DNA from: a virus
IMG/VR virus record: IMGVR_UViG_3300028571_002036
Location: 1-64,000 of that record
Length of the DNA stretch: 64,000 bases
Strand: one strand, 5' to 3'
Shown here: positions 18,109 to 27,799 of the stretch, one piece after another
Layout of the letters: each line of letters starts with the position of its first letter
Numbering within the stretch: position 1 is the first letter of the stretch
Translations under genes and position numbers: made by a program
The notes under the pieces: generated by a model
What the model saw: the letters and a program-made list of their open reading frames with translations, nothing else
Databases searched by the model: none
Told to the model about the DNA's origin: nothing

Positions 18109-19164
18109 ATGGACCAACCACAAATAGACAAAGTCAAACTTTCAATTAGTAATCTAAGAGAGAAAAAATCAAAACTATATTTTTTCATTCACGATACTAA
18201 AGGTAATGCCAAATCCTCTATCAAATACATTTATGATTTGGCATTCACACTTAAACGCAGTGGATTTAATTCAATTATCCTACATGAGAAACCCGATTAT
18301 ACAGGAGTTGGTTCATGGTTGGGTGAAGAATATATGACTGAAATTCCACACCAAGTAATCGATGGGCAAAATGTTGAAATTGCACCTGAAGATTTCTTGA
18401 TTGTTCCCGAAATTTTCGGTTTCATGATGGACCAAGTTAAAAACCTACCTTGTGGTAAAATTGTGTTGACACAGTCTTACGCATATATGTTGGAAACTCT
18501 TCAACCTGGTCAGACTTGGAATCAGTATGGATTCTTTAAAACCATTACCACATCTGAAGTACAAAAAGATTACATCAATAAAGTAATGAGAGGTCAATCG
18601 TATGATATCATCGAACCATTTATTTCTGATATTTTCAAAAAAAGAAATTTACCACCACTACCTATTATTGGTATTCACTCTAGAGAACAAGAAGACACTA
18701 TCAATCTTATCAAAACATTCTATCTAAGATTTCCACAATACAGATGGTTTACCTTCCGTGATTTAAGGGGTCTTTCCCAAGAAGAATTTGCTAATGCAAT
18801 TTCGGAGTGTTTCGTTTCAGTTTGGATTGACAGACAAAGTGCCTACGGTACTTTCCCATTAGAATCCATGAAAGTAGGTGTTCCAGTAATTGGTATTACA
18901 CCCAACTTGGTTCCTGAGTGGATGAATGAAAATAACGGTATTTGGATAAAAGATGAAATTCTTCTATCAGACATTATTGCTGATTGGACCCAAAATTGGT
19001 TAGAAGATAACATTTCTCAAGAAATGTATACGAATATGCAAGAAACTGTCGATAAACTTCCGACAAAAGAACAGTTTGAAAATAAAACCATAGATTTATT
19101 CACAGAATATCTCGAATTAAGAGCACAATCTATGGAAGAACAAATCTCTAAATTTAACGATTAA
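18109..19164 (+). CDS. GT-B (GT4-like) glycosyltransferase
   Basis: 351 residues. The N-terminal half begins KLYFFIHDTKGNAKSSIKYI, a GT-B acceptor domain pattern. The C-terminal half has PIIGIHSREQEDTINLI, a run of WFTFRDLRGLSQEEFANAISECFVSVWID, and GTFPLESMKVGVPVIGITPN, which matches the E(x7)E-type donor site of GT4 enzymes. There is no membrane anchor. It lies next to a GT2-like gene but is separated from the main glycan island by PhoH. Confidence 0.7.
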   Translation: MDQPQIDKVKLSISNLREKKSKLYFFIHDTKGNAKSSIKYIYDLAFTLKRSGFNSIILHEKPDYTGVGSWLGEEYMTEIPHQVIDGQNVEIAPEDFLIVPEIFGFMMDQVKNLPCGKIVLTQSYAYMLETLQPGQTWNQYGFFKTITTSEVQKDYINKVMRGQSYDIIEPFISDIFKKRNLPPLPIIGIHSREQEDTINLIKTFYLRFPQYRWFTFRDLRGLSQEEFANAISECFVSVWIDRQSAYGTFPLESMKVGVPVIGITPNLVPEWMNENNGIWIKDEILLSDIIADWTQNWLEDNISQEMYTNMQETVDKLPTKEQFENKTIDLFTEYLELRAQSMEEQISKFND

Positions 19165-19166
19165 TT

Positions 19167-19973
19167 ATGAACACACCTTTAGACATTACAATTGTATTAC
19201 CAATTAAATCTGCGGTATCCCGAGATTTCGAAGATTACTTCGAAAAAGCGATTACATCGATAAAGAATCAAAAAGTATCTGTAAAAGAACTATTGATTGT
19301 TACTACAACAGAAGAAAAATTAAACAATTATGTTGATGGATTCGATTTTGGAGAAATTAATATGAGAAAAATTGTTTGGGACAAGGAAGCAACCTTTGCA
19401 TCTCAAGTTAACTTTGGTATCGAAAACGCAACTACAAAATGGGTTTCATTTTTTGAGTTTGATGATGAATACTCAACAATTTGGTTTGACAATGTTCGTA
19501 AGTACATGGGATATTACCCAATGGTACAGGCATTCCTACCAGTTGTTGTTGATACCGATGAAAAAGGTACCTTCGCTGGTTTTACAAATGAAGCGGTATT
19601 TGCCGCAAACTTCGCACAAGAAGTTGGTTTTTTAACTAACGATATCCTTCAAGACTATCAAAATTTCCAAACCTCGGGTATGGTTATTCGTAAAGATGTT
19701 ATTGATGATTTTGGTGGTTTTAAATCATCAATCAAATTGACTTTTGTATATGAGTTCTTACTTAGACTTACATACAATTCTACATCAATTATGACAATTC
19801 CAAAACTTGGATACAAACACACCAACATGAGAGAGGGTTCTCTATTTTGGAATTACAAATTCGGTCAAGAAAAAATGTTGGATGAAGAAGTCAAGTTTTG
19901 GGTTCAATCGGCAAAAAAAGAGTACTTCTTCAAAGAAGATAGAACAATAAATTTCCAAGCAAGTAATGATTGA
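19167..19973 (+). CDS. Glycosyltransferase family 2-like protein
   Basis: 268 residues. ITIVLPIKSAVSRDFEDYFEKAITSIKNQ is a GT2 first strand and helix (shown here as a description of residues 5-33), ELLIVTTTEE is in the place of the nucleotide-binding strand, and FFEFDDEYS gives a D-D metal motif. The start lies in gattaattATG, an A/T-rich leader. The last codons overlap the sigma-like gene by four bases, which links glycosyltransferase and regulator expression. Confidence 0.7.
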   Translation: MNTPLDITIVLPIKSAVSRDFEDYFEKAITSIKNQKVSVKELLIVTTTEEKLNNYVDGFDFGEINMRKIVWDKEATFASQVNFGIENATTKWVSFFEFDDEYSTIWFDNVRKYMGYYPMVQAFLPVVVDTDEKGTFAGFTNEAVFAANFAQEVGFLTNDILQDYQNFQTSGMVIRKDVIDDFGGFKSSIKLTFVYEFLLRLTYNSTSIMTIPKLGYKHTNMREGSLFWNYKFGQEKMLDEEVKFWVQSAKKEYFFKEDRTINFQASND

Positions 19974-20719
19974 TGTTAGAAACATTAACGGCAAATACCG
20001 AAGATGTTTCATCAAAAAAAAGGGGTAGGAAGGCAACTACTACCAACTATTTTGATGTTCGAGAGGAAGATGCGGTAAAAGCCTTCCTTTTAGAGGAAGA
20101 CTATGAGGAAAGAAATAAGATTTATAATGAATTTTTAAAAGACCCTTTGGATAAAATGATTTCATCAATTATCCGAAGGTATAAATTATATCGTAAAGAT
20201 ATGGATTTCAGAGAAATTCATGTGGATACTCATTCATTTTTAATAACTAAAGTTGATAAGTTTCAACCAGCAAAAAACAAAAAGGCATATTCCTATTTTG
20301 GTACCATTTGTAAAAATTATTTGATGGGTCAAATCATCAAAGACCAAAAAGATATGAATCGAAAAGTTTCCTATGAAGATATTTCACTTTCATTGGAACA
20401 AAGACCTGATATGATTTATACTATTGATTCCGACCAATTGGATATGGAGGTTGTAATCAAGAAATATTTGAATGATTTGAGAGAATTTATTAATTCAGAA
20501 TCTTTGTCCGACAACGAAGTAAAATTGGGATATGCCTTAATAGACTTATTCGAAAACTACGAAAGTATTTTTTCAAGCACTGACAATAACAAATTCAACA
20601 AAAATATTATTCTTCTGTCTCTGAGAGAAATGACAAATTTATCAACAAAGGAGATAAGAAATTCGATGAAAAAGTTCAAAAAGTTGTATACTGTTCTACA
20701 AACAAAGATGAAATATTAA
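19970..20719 (+). CDS. Phage sigma-like factor (T4 gp55-like late sigma)
   Basis: 249 residues. After a basic N-terminal tail (KKRGRKATT), residues about 55-125 resemble sigma region 2: DPLDKMISSIIRRYK, then FREIHVDTHSFLITKVDKFQPAKNKKAYSYF, which ends in a helix KNYLMGQIIKDQKD. This mirrors T4 gp55, where an AYIT..FNAFV..IKKE segment marks region 2. The C-terminus (ILLSLREMTNLSTKEIRNSM) looks like a region-4-type helix-turn-helix. It is positioned directly before the virion genes, so a role in late transcription is likely. Confidence 0.65.
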   Translation: MMLETLTANTEDVSSKKRGRKATTTNYFDVREEDAVKAFLLEEDYEERNKIYNEFLKDPLDKMISSIIRRYKLYRKDMDFREIHVDTHSFLITKVDKFQPAKNKKAYSYFGTICKNYLMGQIIKDQKDMNRKVSYEDISLSLEQRPDMIYTIDSDQLDMEVVIKKYLNDLREFINSESLSDNEVKLGYALIDLFENYESIFSSTDNNKFNKNIILLSLREMTNLSTKEIRNSMKKFKKLYTVLQTKMKY

Positions 20720-20754
20720 CTTTTCGTTTTTTTAAGTGATATTATAGTTAATAC

Positions 20755-20763
20755 TATTTATAA
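20755..20763 (+). promoter_or_regulatory. TATTTATAA element before virion gene
   Basis: TATTTATAA ends two bases before the ATG at 20766. It is the first of a recurring set upstream of virion genes and may be a late -10 element. Confidence 0.4.
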
Positions 20764-20765
20764 GT

Positions 20766-21131
20766 ATGCCAAGACCGCAACGAAAAGAAATTAAATTTTC
20801 CAAGGACTCAATTTTGTCTTTGATGCAAGAGATTTACAATGAACTTGTAGAACAAAGAAACACTGCCATAAGGATTCAAAACAAAATGATATCTATGATG
20901 AAAGACGCCGAGGATATGAAAGAAATCGGAACTGTGTTAGAAAAACAACAAAAAATTGTTAATGATTGTGTGGAGAAAAAAATTAGTCTATCTCGACTAC
21001 AAAGCTCTATTTGGGAAAAAACTACCAATCAAGAAGAGTCTTTCTCACTTTCAGATATGGATGATGATTTATTTGAAAAACTTTTAGAAAAAGATTCCGA
21101 TGTTTCCGACGAACCAAAATATCGAATGTAA
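20766..21131 (+). CDS. Hypothetical coiled-coil virion-region protein
   Basis: 121 residues, not recognised. Basic N-terminus (PRPQRKEIKFSKDS), then long helices with heptad hydrophobics (ILSLMQEIYNELVEQRN, MISMMKDAEDMKEI, VLEKQQKIVNDCV), and an acidic tail ending near DVSDEPKYRM. It looks like a coiled coil that could be a chaperone or small structural subunit. It is the first gene after the TATTTATAA element and is five bases before the 718-residue gene. Confidence 0.6.
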   Translation: MPRPQRKEIKFSKDSILSLMQEIYNELVEQRNTAIRIQNKMISMMKDAEDMKEIGTVLEKQQKIVNDCVEKKISLSRLQSSIWEKTTNQEESFSLSDMDDDLFEKLLEKDSDVSDEPKYRM

Positions 21132-21136
21132 TATCC

Positions 21137-23293
21137 ATGCCAATATTCAACAATCAATCTATAGACATCTCAAGTGGGTTTGAAAGTATCTCATCAAGGA
21201 TATCAGCGCTTCAAGCCTATAATGAAGCTCGTCAAGGTCAAATAGAGAGTGATAAAACTCGAGGAGACAGTTTAGCCCGTTCTTTAGAAATATTGGCAGG
21301 ACAAAAGTCATCGGTTGAGGCAAATCAGTCACGAAATAAAAGAAATCAAGAATCGAGTTTTGATAAATTAATTTCTTTAATTAATCAAAGTAGTTCTAAC
21401 TCTACCGCGTCGAATACTGCAACTCTTATACGACAAGAACTCTTAGGGTTGGTTTTCAAAATGAAAGACGAGATAAAAAAAATTATCTCCGAGGAAGCTT
21501 TTAAAGTACTCAACTGCGCACAACAAGAAACTTATCAAGGATTTCCAACCACACTTCTTGCAACTGGTTCAACATTTTCACTCTTACCACAACAAGATGG
21601 AATTTATGTAAAGGTAAGTGAGGTTGATTTTAATAGTTCGTTAAAGATAAAACCACAAACTGAGATAGGTAAATTATACTACGAAACCACCGGTATAACA
21701 TCCTTGGCGGTTTACAATAACTATGCTGGTAGACAACCTTTTCCAATGAACTTTGAACTCAATCAAAGGATTCAACAACAAAATACTACCTTTCGTGATG
21801 AATTTTCAGTTCCTTATAATGGTCGAAGTAGACAAGGTGTTTTTGATATTGAGTACACCACACAAGATAGTTTTGGGGCAACAGGTGACTATTTTCGAGT
21901 TTTTTTGTTAGATAGAGAAGGTACAGCCCCACCCCCCACAGGAGGCACCGTCAGTCAATTACTATATTCTGCAAATACAATTGCAGATACCTTGGGTGAT
22001 TACTACCAATCAATTGAAATATACAACTCTAAAATATTTTTGGGTAATTTATTAAATTTGGTTTCGGGCACTCTTTCACAATCCATTTCAATTCAACAAA
22101 TTGAAAATCAAAATAGATTTGTGACGATTCTTAATAGAATTATCGGAAGATGTGAACCAGGTCAAAGTGAAATTGATGTTTCAGGTGTTGCTAAACTTTC
22201 GGAGTTAGATTTAGATGATGATGAATTTTTCACATTTACAGAAACAGAATTAAACGATATTAATACAGAATCTGTAAATCAAAAACAAGGCGTAATTGAA
22301 TTTATAGATTGTGATACGGTCAAACTCCCAATAAATAATAGTATCTTACTTCAAGAGGCACAAAATCTTGCAGATAACATAGACAACCTTAGTGTCGAAC
22401 AACAAGTCCTCGAGATTGACAGAATTTTAGATTCAATAACCCAAGAGTTTTCACAAACTGGTTTTGGGGGTGTTTCGTTCAATGCTACCAACCCATTTAA
22501 CCAAAGTTTGTTAAAAAAAATTCTGTTGGCTTTATTATCATCACTTTTCACTCCCAAGGTCTTACTACCAATTTTTGTTTTCAAACAATATCTTAATAAC
22601 CAAGTTGTTGGATTTGCAAACACACTTATTACATCCGCTAACACGATAATCACCTCAGCAAATACCTTAATTAATTCCGCAAACACAATTAATAATATAA
22701 TTGCCGCCCAAATTAATAATGGTGTGGATTTTGCTCGCCAATACAAAAAGTTTGTCTTCAATGTTGTGGGGAGAATCGTAAATAGATTCTTGGAACTTCT
22801 TTTCAATATGTTAAAGAAAAATTTATTAAGACTTTTAAGGGAAATCCTAAGAGACATTGCCCGTTCAAGTAAAGACGCAAGACTTAAAGCGATTAACGCA
22901 ATATTGGACTATGCCCAACCCCTAATACAAGGGTTTTTAAACTATAGAGAATGTAAGTCTTTAATACAACAAATTCAAAGAATCATTTCCCTACTTAGAG
23001 GTACACCAAGAACTCCACAATCAGGGGTTAATTTGGCACTTTTAGCTTTGTCAGATTTTCTTCCAGGTATAAGTCCCGAAAGGGGTGTCTTGAATTCCAT
23101 TGAATATATGGAGGCATATGGACTCAAAGTGGGTGCATTACCTGACGGGTCACCAAATAGAATGATAAGATTCAACACTGCAATTCAAAAAGGTGGTTAC
23201 GACGAATTTATTCAAAATGGAAAAATAAATGGTGGGGTGATTGTACCACCAGTTACTGGTGGTATTGTTAAAATATTTGGTAAAGCATTTTGA
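21137..23293 (+). CDS. Large putative virion/baseplate protein
   Basis: 718 residues, not assigned to a family. The N-terminus is a Gln/Ser/Asn-rich coiled coil (about 10-110). The middle is beta-rich. From about 490 there is a series of near repeats of the type ANTLITS / ANTIITS / ANTLINS, then a long amphipathic helix with NRFLELLFNMLKKNLLRLLREIL. The C-terminus ends in a Gly-rich tail. Size, helices and the baseplate gene next door suggest a baseplate or tail-associated protein. Confidence 0.5.
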   Translation: MPIFNNQSIDISSGFESISSRISALQAYNEARQGQIESDKTRGDSLARSLEILAGQKSSVEANQSRNKRNQESSFDKLISLINQSSSNSTASNTATLIRQELLGLVFKMKDEIKKIISEEAFKVLNCAQQETYQGFPTTLLATGSTFSLLPQQDGIYVKVSEVDFNSSLKIKPQTEIGKLYYETTGITSLAVYNNYAGRQPFPMNFELNQRIQQQNTTFRDEFSVPYNGRSRQGVFDIEYTTQDSFGATGDYFRVFLLDREGTAPPPTGGTVSQLLYSANTIADTLGDYYQSIEIYNSKIFLGNLLNLVSGTLSQSISIQQIENQNRFVTILNRIIGRCEPGQSEIDVSGVAKLSELDLDDDEFFTFTETELNDINTESVNQKQGVIEFIDCDTVKLPINNSILLQEAQNLADNIDNLSVEQQVLEIDRILDSITQEFSQTGFGGVSFNATNPFNQSLLKKILLALLSSLFTPKVLLPIFVFKQYLNNQVVGFANTLITSANTIITSANTLINSANTINNIIAAQINNGVDFARQYKKFVFNVVGRIVNRFLELLFNMLKKNLLRLLREILRDIARSSKDARLKAINAILDYAQPLIQGFLNYRECKSLIQQIQRIISLLRGTPRTPQSGVNLALLALSDFLPGISPERGVLNSIEYMEAYGLKVGALPDGSPNRMIRFNTAIQKGGYDEFIQNGKINGGVIVPPVTGGIVKIFGKAF

Positions 23294-23294
23294 T

Positions 23295-23504
23295 ATGACA
23301 CAAGAAGAATTTAAAATATTAGTTGAGGTTGCAAAAGACGCAAAGAATGTTCCCAATATGAGGTTGGAACAGACCATGGACCAATTATCAAAAGAATTTG
23401 AAACAACAAAACAGAGTATTTTGGGGTTAAGTTTTTATTTGGACAAAATTGAGGAATTGTATAACACAATGTTAAAAGAGTACCAAGAAAGAAATGGCGA
23501 GTAG
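23295..23504 (+). CDS. Hypothetical small helical protein
   Basis: Start at ATG 23295, right after the previous stop; an upstream in-frame ATG at 23241 lies within that gene. 69 residues, mostly helix (EEFKILVEVAKDAKNV, LEQTMDQLSKEFETTKQS, YLDKIEELYNTMLKEY). It overlaps the next gene by 11 bases. It could be a small tail chaperone-like or baseplate accessory protein; nothing specific is recognisable. Confidence 0.6.
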   Translation: MTQEEFKILVEVAKDAKNVPNMRLEQTMDQLSKEFETTKQSILGLSFYLDKIEELYNTMLKEYQERNGE

Positions 23505-24993
23505 AATTTGGTTTTATGCCGTAGTAATTGATAACCAAGACCCCCTTAACTTGGGTAGAGTCAGAGCAAATCTGCTTACTGACGATGTCAGCGCTATCAA
23601 AAAAAGTTATGATGGTTTTGGTCCTCAAGACTATTGGACAGCAAAAGACCCTTTTGTATTTAATTCACTCTTACCACTTTATGTTTGGACCGTACCGAAA
23701 GTTGATGAGTTAATCCAAATTTATTATCACGAGCCAGAAACAACTCAGTTTCTCAACGCATACTACATCCAAGGACCTTTCAACAGGATACAGAATATAG
23801 TACAAGAAAACTTTAATGAATCTCAAAAGTACACCGATATCTCAGGGGTTCAAATCATTGGAGCTCAGAATTTAAGAAATCCTGATGGCACCTACAAAAA
23901 TCCTGACCCTGATGGAGTATTTCCTGACCCAGGTGATGTAGCCGTATTAGGTAGAGGTAGTACCGATATTATTTTCAAAGAACATACAACCCTTATAAGG
24001 GCTGGAAAATATTCAGGTGAGTTAGTATCAAACCGAGACCCCAAAGGAAACAAGAACAGAGCATTTATTCAACTGAGCAAATTTCAGAACAAAACATCAA
24101 TTGGGGATACTGTAAGACAAGCCGACATCGGTATTCAAAACTTACAGGTAAATTACCTTATAGAGTACGATATCAACAACCCTGAGAATACATTCAACCT
24201 TTTTAACGGAACAATCCGTCTTTATAGACTCATACCCAACACAGCAACCACATCTCAGAATCTAAAGGTAGATTCCGATGTTGAACAATATAAGTTTATC
24301 AAAGCTTCTCAGAGTTTTAGTTTTTTAAATTTAGACAACACCATTAAATTTATTAATCAATTCATTAGTGATTGTAATAGTAAATTGAAAACCGAAACAG
24401 GAGTTGTATTGTTTAATGTATTGGATGAGAAATTCCCGATGTATTTTAGACCATCAAACAATTTCTACAACCAAATGAAAACCACATCACAGAATGTGAT
24501 TAGACAAAACCTTACAACAATATTTTCAAAGGTTAAACTCATCCCCACCGATAAAGTGGGGGGTTATGGTTTGATATTTCAGCAAGGAAGAGTCGGAGAC
24601 CCGATTAAAATTACACCCAAGAGTTTTAGAAAAATCGAAACAAATGCGTTACCTGAAACCTATGGTTCATTCGGGGCACAACATGTTTACCTTCTTTCCC
24701 AACTTTCTCAAATACCGGGAAAAGGAAAAATTAATTTTGACAATAGTCTCTACGGAATCGACGAACAAAAATTTTCATTAGAAATTGAACCTAACACCTC
24801 AAGTATGGTAAGGGGTGAAGAACTACTTCAACTACTTAATGTAATTGTAAGGTTCTTAGTTTCACACACCCACGGATTTCCTGGTGAACCCCCAATTTCA
24901 ATTACCGAGGACGGTTCAACTGTTGACAACCTTATCAGAGAACTCAATGACGCATATAATAAAGTACTGAATCAATATATTCGTTTGAATTGA
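23494..24993 (+). CDS. Baseplate hub protein with gp5/VgrG-like OB-fold
   Basis: 499 residues. The N-terminus carries the pattern of the T4 gp5 / P2 gpV OB-fold: IWFYAVVIDNQDPLNLGRVRANLL at about 4-28 (here two strands around D-P-L-N-x-G-R-V), then LPLYVWTVPKVDELIQIYY, the 'P.A.vP..ge.V.v.f' strand. After a linker with PDGTYKNPDPDGVFPDPGD it becomes beta-rich. A later VRFLVSHTHGFPGEPP is a His-rich turn. No lysozyme domain is present. The OB-fold assignment is by motif only. Confidence 0.6.
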   Translation: MASRIWFYAVVIDNQDPLNLGRVRANLLTDDVSAIKKSYDGFGPQDYWTAKDPFVFNSLLPLYVWTVPKVDELIQIYYHEPETTQFLNAYYIQGPFNRIQNIVQENFNESQKYTDISGVQIIGAQNLRNPDGTYKNPDPDGVFPDPGDVAVLGRGSTDIIFKEHTTLIRAGKYSGELVSNRDPKGNKNRAFIQLSKFQNKTSIGDTVRQADIGIQNLQVNYLIEYDINNPENTFNLFNGTIRLYRLIPNTATTSQNLKVDSDVEQYKFIKASQSFSFLNLDNTIKFINQFISDCNSKLKTETGVVLFNVLDEKFPMYFRPSNNFYNQMKTTSQNVIRQNLTTIFSKVKLIPTDKVGGYGLIFQQGRVGDPIKITPKSFRKIETNALPETYGSFGAQHVYLLSQLSQIPGKGKINFDNSLYGIDEQKFSLEIEPNTSSMVRGEELLQLLNVIVRFLVSHTHGFPGEPPISITEDGSTVDNLIRELNDAYNKVLNQYIRLN

Positions 24994-25002
24994 TATTTAT
25001 AA
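24994..25002 (+). promoter_or_regulatory. TATTTATAA element before virion gene
   Basis: TATTTATAA lies 12 bases upstream of the ATG at 25015, in the short gap after the baseplate gene. Second member of the recurring set. Confidence 0.45.
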
Positions 25003-25014
25003 AGAAAAAGTATA

Positions 25015-26529
25015 ATGTCAATTTATCGGTCGTATTTCAATAGAAATAATACTTTATTATCGAATCTCTACACCAACACCGCGAGAAACCCCGTGGTACA
25101 ACTCAATTTTGGTAGTAGTGACCTTGTTGTACCCAATTTTGGATTCACCCGTTTTATATTTGATTTGGACTTAGAGGGTCTAGAGGAAATGATTGCCGAT
25201 AAGGTTATCTCCACAGGTTGTACCACAGGGATGACACACACACTTATGATGACAAACACATCATCATTTGACGATGAACTCCTTAACACCAACATGACTG
25301 ACGGAAGAAAAAGAGCAACATCATTTGATTTAATACTCTTTAGAATACCAAAATTCTCAGGAACCACAGGTTCACCACAAATATGGGATGAAGGTGTTGG
25401 ATACGACTATAATGATTTTGGGACAACCCAAAATGGTCTTGCAGGGATGCAATCATCATTGGAACAACTTAACAATAAAAGTTTTTCTTTAAGACCATCA
25501 AACTGGTACCAAACAACTACCGTAACAAATTGGTCTGAACCGGGAATCTACAACAATACAAACTCCCTTACAGGACTTACAGGTCTTAACTACTCATCAA
25601 TTACAATTGTAGATGAACAAAGATTTGAATTGGGTAACGAAGATATCCAATTTGATATGACCAATGAAATTAACGGAATATTAAACGGGTCAATAACAGG
25701 AGTCACAGGATGGGGTATCGCCTATAAACCCGATATCGAAAACATCACAGGTCTAACAGAATCATACTCTGTTGGATTTTTTGGAAAATATACACAGACA
25801 TTCTATCAACCATATCTTCTTACCGATTACGATGATTTGATTAAAGACGACAGAAACCTGTTCCTTAAAAACCAAACAAACAGACTCTACCTTTATGTTT
25901 ACCAAAATGGTGATTTTGCCAATTTAGATAATCTACCAGGTGTAAACATAGAAAACCAAAATGGGGACATCGTACCGGGGGGGTCAGGACTTACAACTTG
26001 TCAGGTCACAAAAGGTGTATATGAGGTTACTGTTCCAAATATTTTTACCAATCAACCTGTACCATGTTTGTTTTATGATATATGGACAGGTCTTACAATC
26101 AACGGACAATCCTTACCTAATGTAACAAACCAATTTGTTCTTCAAGCCTACAGTGCGGGAATTCAAATAGGTAGTAACTCCCAAGAACCGAGTAAATACG
26201 GATTCAGTTTCTACGGTATTTTACAAAATGAAAAAGTACTCAATACAGAAATTAGAAAGATTGGAGTTGTTGCTAAGAAACAATGGACTTCCCAACATCA
26301 GTTGGAAAACATTGACATTTACTATAGAGTTTATGTGAGAGAGGGAACTACTGAAGTTCAGGTACAAAATTGGACCCCTGTAAATCGTACTCCTAATGAA
26401 TATTATTTCATCTTTGATATGAAAGACAAGATTCCGAATGAATATTTTGTTGACATCCGAGTGAATACTAGTGGTGAAAAAGATATTTATAAAGACACAA
26501 TTCAATTCCAAATTGTTAACAAAAAATGA
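25015..26529 (+). CDS. Putative virion structural protein
   Basis: 504 residues, not recognised. It is beta-rich with abundant Thr, Asn and Gly (TGTTGSPQ, TGLTGLNYSS, GSITGVTGWG), typical of tail-fibre, neck or baseplate wedge proteins. The C-terminal third (IDIYYRVYVREGTTEVQVQNW) looks like an immunoglobulin-like or fibre domain. It is the second gene behind a TATTTATAA element and overlaps the next by four bases. Confidence 0.55.
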   Translation: MSIYRSYFNRNNTLLSNLYTNTARNPVVQLNFGSSDLVVPNFGFTRFIFDLDLEGLEEMIADKVISTGCTTGMTHTLMMTNTSSFDDELLNTNMTDGRKRATSFDLILFRIPKFSGTTGSPQIWDEGVGYDYNDFGTTQNGLAGMQSSLEQLNNKSFSLRPSNWYQTTTVTNWSEPGIYNNTNSLTGLTGLNYSSITIVDEQRFELGNEDIQFDMTNEINGILNGSITGVTGWGIAYKPDIENITGLTESYSVGFFGKYTQTFYQPYLLTDYDDLIKDDRNLFLKNQTNRLYLYVYQNGDFANLDNLPGVNIENQNGDIVPGGSGLTTCQVTKGVYEVTVPNIFTNQPVPCLFYDIWTGLTINGQSLPNVTNQFVLQAYSAGIQIGSNSQEPSKYGFSFYGILQNEKVLNTEIRKIGVVAKKQWTSQHQLENIDIYYRVYVREGTTEVQVQNWTPVNRTPNEYYFIFDMKDKIPNEYFVDIRVNTSGEKDIYKDTIQFQIVNKK

Positions 26530-27005
26530 GAAAAGTTATCAGACTAACCGAAACAGATATTAAAAATATAGTTCTAAGAGCTTTAAAAGAGGCGGAACAT
26601 GAACATAACCGTTACATGTTTTTTAGTAACTTAGAACAACTAAAAAGACAGGCTGAGAGGTTATTAGAACTTGACTCAGACGAAATTCATTCTATTTTGG
26701 AGGATGGACACGATTGGGCAGATGACCATATCACCGTTGCTAAAGAAAATCTTGACCAAGTATTTGATTTTATGATGAATGAAATTCACGGGGAAGATGA
26801 CGAAGACATGATGATTGATGATATTGCTGTTATGGAAGGTAGGAAAAAAGCGGGTACTAAATTATGCGCTCGTGGTAAAGCCGCCGCCATGGCGAGGTAC
26901 GACGTATTTCCCAGCGCATATAGTAATGGTCACGCAGTACAAGTCTGTAAAGGTAAAATCAAAGGTTTGGACGGTAAGAAAAGATGTTCAGGAGCCTATT
27001 GTTAA
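26526..27005 (+). CDS. Small virion-region protein with N-terminal LKE helix and C-terminal CARGKAAA domain
   Basis: 159 residues. The N-terminus (RKVIRLTETDIKNIVLRALKEAE) is a basic amphipathic helix ending in L-K-E, a pattern like a head-targeting peptide with a protease site. The middle is acidic (EIHGEDDEDMMIDD). The C-terminus KLCARGKAAAMARYDVFPSAY followed by VQVCKGKIKGLDGKKRCSGAYC has four Cys and resembles the DUF5872 type found in large phages. It may be an internal head protein. Confidence 0.55.
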   Translation: MRKVIRLTETDIKNIVLRALKEAEHEHNRYMFFSNLEQLKRQAERLLELDSDEIHSILEDGHDWADDHITVAKENLDQVFDFMMNEIHGEDDEDMMIDDIAVMEGRKKAGTKLCARGKAAAMARYDVFPSAYSNGHAVQVCKGKIKGLDGKKRCSGAYC

Positions 27006-27029
27006 TTTGAAAAGTTTTATTTACCTTTG
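26999..27029 (+). promoter_or_regulatory. Bacteroidota-type promoter
   Basis: TTG at 26999-27001, a 20-base spacer, and TACCTTTG at 27022-27029, fitting the TTG / TAnnTTTG consensus. It overlaps the end of the upstream gene and faces the 27042 gene. Confidence 0.55.
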
Positions 27030-27041
27030 TTGTCAAATACA

Positions 27042-27449
27042 ATGGTAATGAAAAATCTCAAACACACATTTCGTCGTTTTATTCAAAAACAGGCTTTGAA
27101 ATTATTTCGGTATCTGAATACCGAACAAGAGAGGTCAATTTATGAACGGGACTGTATTGCTATTTGTAAAAAGTTTATTTATGAACCCGATTCAATAATG
27201 TTATTAACACCCATTTCTGGTAAAAGATACATTAGAAGTGAAAACAATCAAATTTTTATTATTTTAGAATCACATCGTGTAAAAATTATCAATCATGTAT
27301 ATGCTTATGATGTACTTATGAATGACAGGTCATGGAACCAATTAATCAAACTTTTTGATAACGAAGTTGAAAAACGAAGAGAGGATTTCGAAAAACAAAT
27401 CACGAAAAATATTAAAACTTCACTCCAAAAAATTATTGCCGAAAAATGA
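27042..27449 (+). CDS. Hypothetical protein
   Basis: 135 residues if started at ATG 27042; a second ATG six bases later is as good. Not recognised. The N-terminus is strongly basic (KNLKHTFRRFIQKQALKLFRYL), and a VYAYDVLMNDRSWNQLIKLFDNEVEKRREDFEK helix follows. It has its own promoter-like element 13 bases upstream, which separates it from the virion genes. The 3' end overlaps the membrane protein gene by four bases. Confidence 0.55.
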   Translation: MVMKNLKHTFRRFIQKQALKLFRYLNTEQERSIYERDCIAICKKFIYEPDSIMLLTPISGKRYIRSENNQIFIILESHRVKIINHVYAYDVLMNDRSWNQLIKLFDNEVEKRREDFEKQITKNIKTSLQKIIAEK

Positions 27450-27799
27450 AACATCCATTTCACACTCTATACTATACAGGTCTTTCCGTTCTAATTTCAC
27501 TATTAATTTTTGGTGGATTATTAATTTATAATCTTTCAAATATTGTACACCTTATACCGAAAGAAAAAACATTTAAAAAACATTCAGATATATTAATGAA
27601 CCCTATTGTGTTGGAAACATTTACACCAAAACCTTTTATCGAGGTCAAGGTGTCTAAAGTTGAACCAAAAATTGAATCTAATCTCGAGAGCCCTAAACCA
27701 AAAGTTGTTGGTGACTCAATACCAAAATCAACCCCTAAGGACTCAAATCATATAACGGAACAAATGCGACAAGTAAAAGGAACTAACGATTCAATATAG
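27446..27799 (+). CDS. Hypothetical single-span membrane protein
   Basis: 117 residues. One hydrophobic segment at about 11-32 (GLSVLISLLIFGGLLIYNL) follows a short basic N-terminus, giving an N-in anchor. The rest is a Lys/Pro/Ser-rich periplasmic-type tail (SKVEPKIESN, KPKVVGDSIPKS). It might be spanin-like or a holin accessory, but no lipobox is present. The 3' end overlaps a convergent gene by 17 bases. Confidence 0.55.
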   Translation: MKHPFHTLYYTGLSVLISLLIFGGLLIYNLSNIVHLIPKEKTFKKHSDILMNPIVLETFTPKPFIEVKVSKVEPKIESNLESPKPKVVGDSIPKSTPKDSNHITEQMRQVKGTNDSI

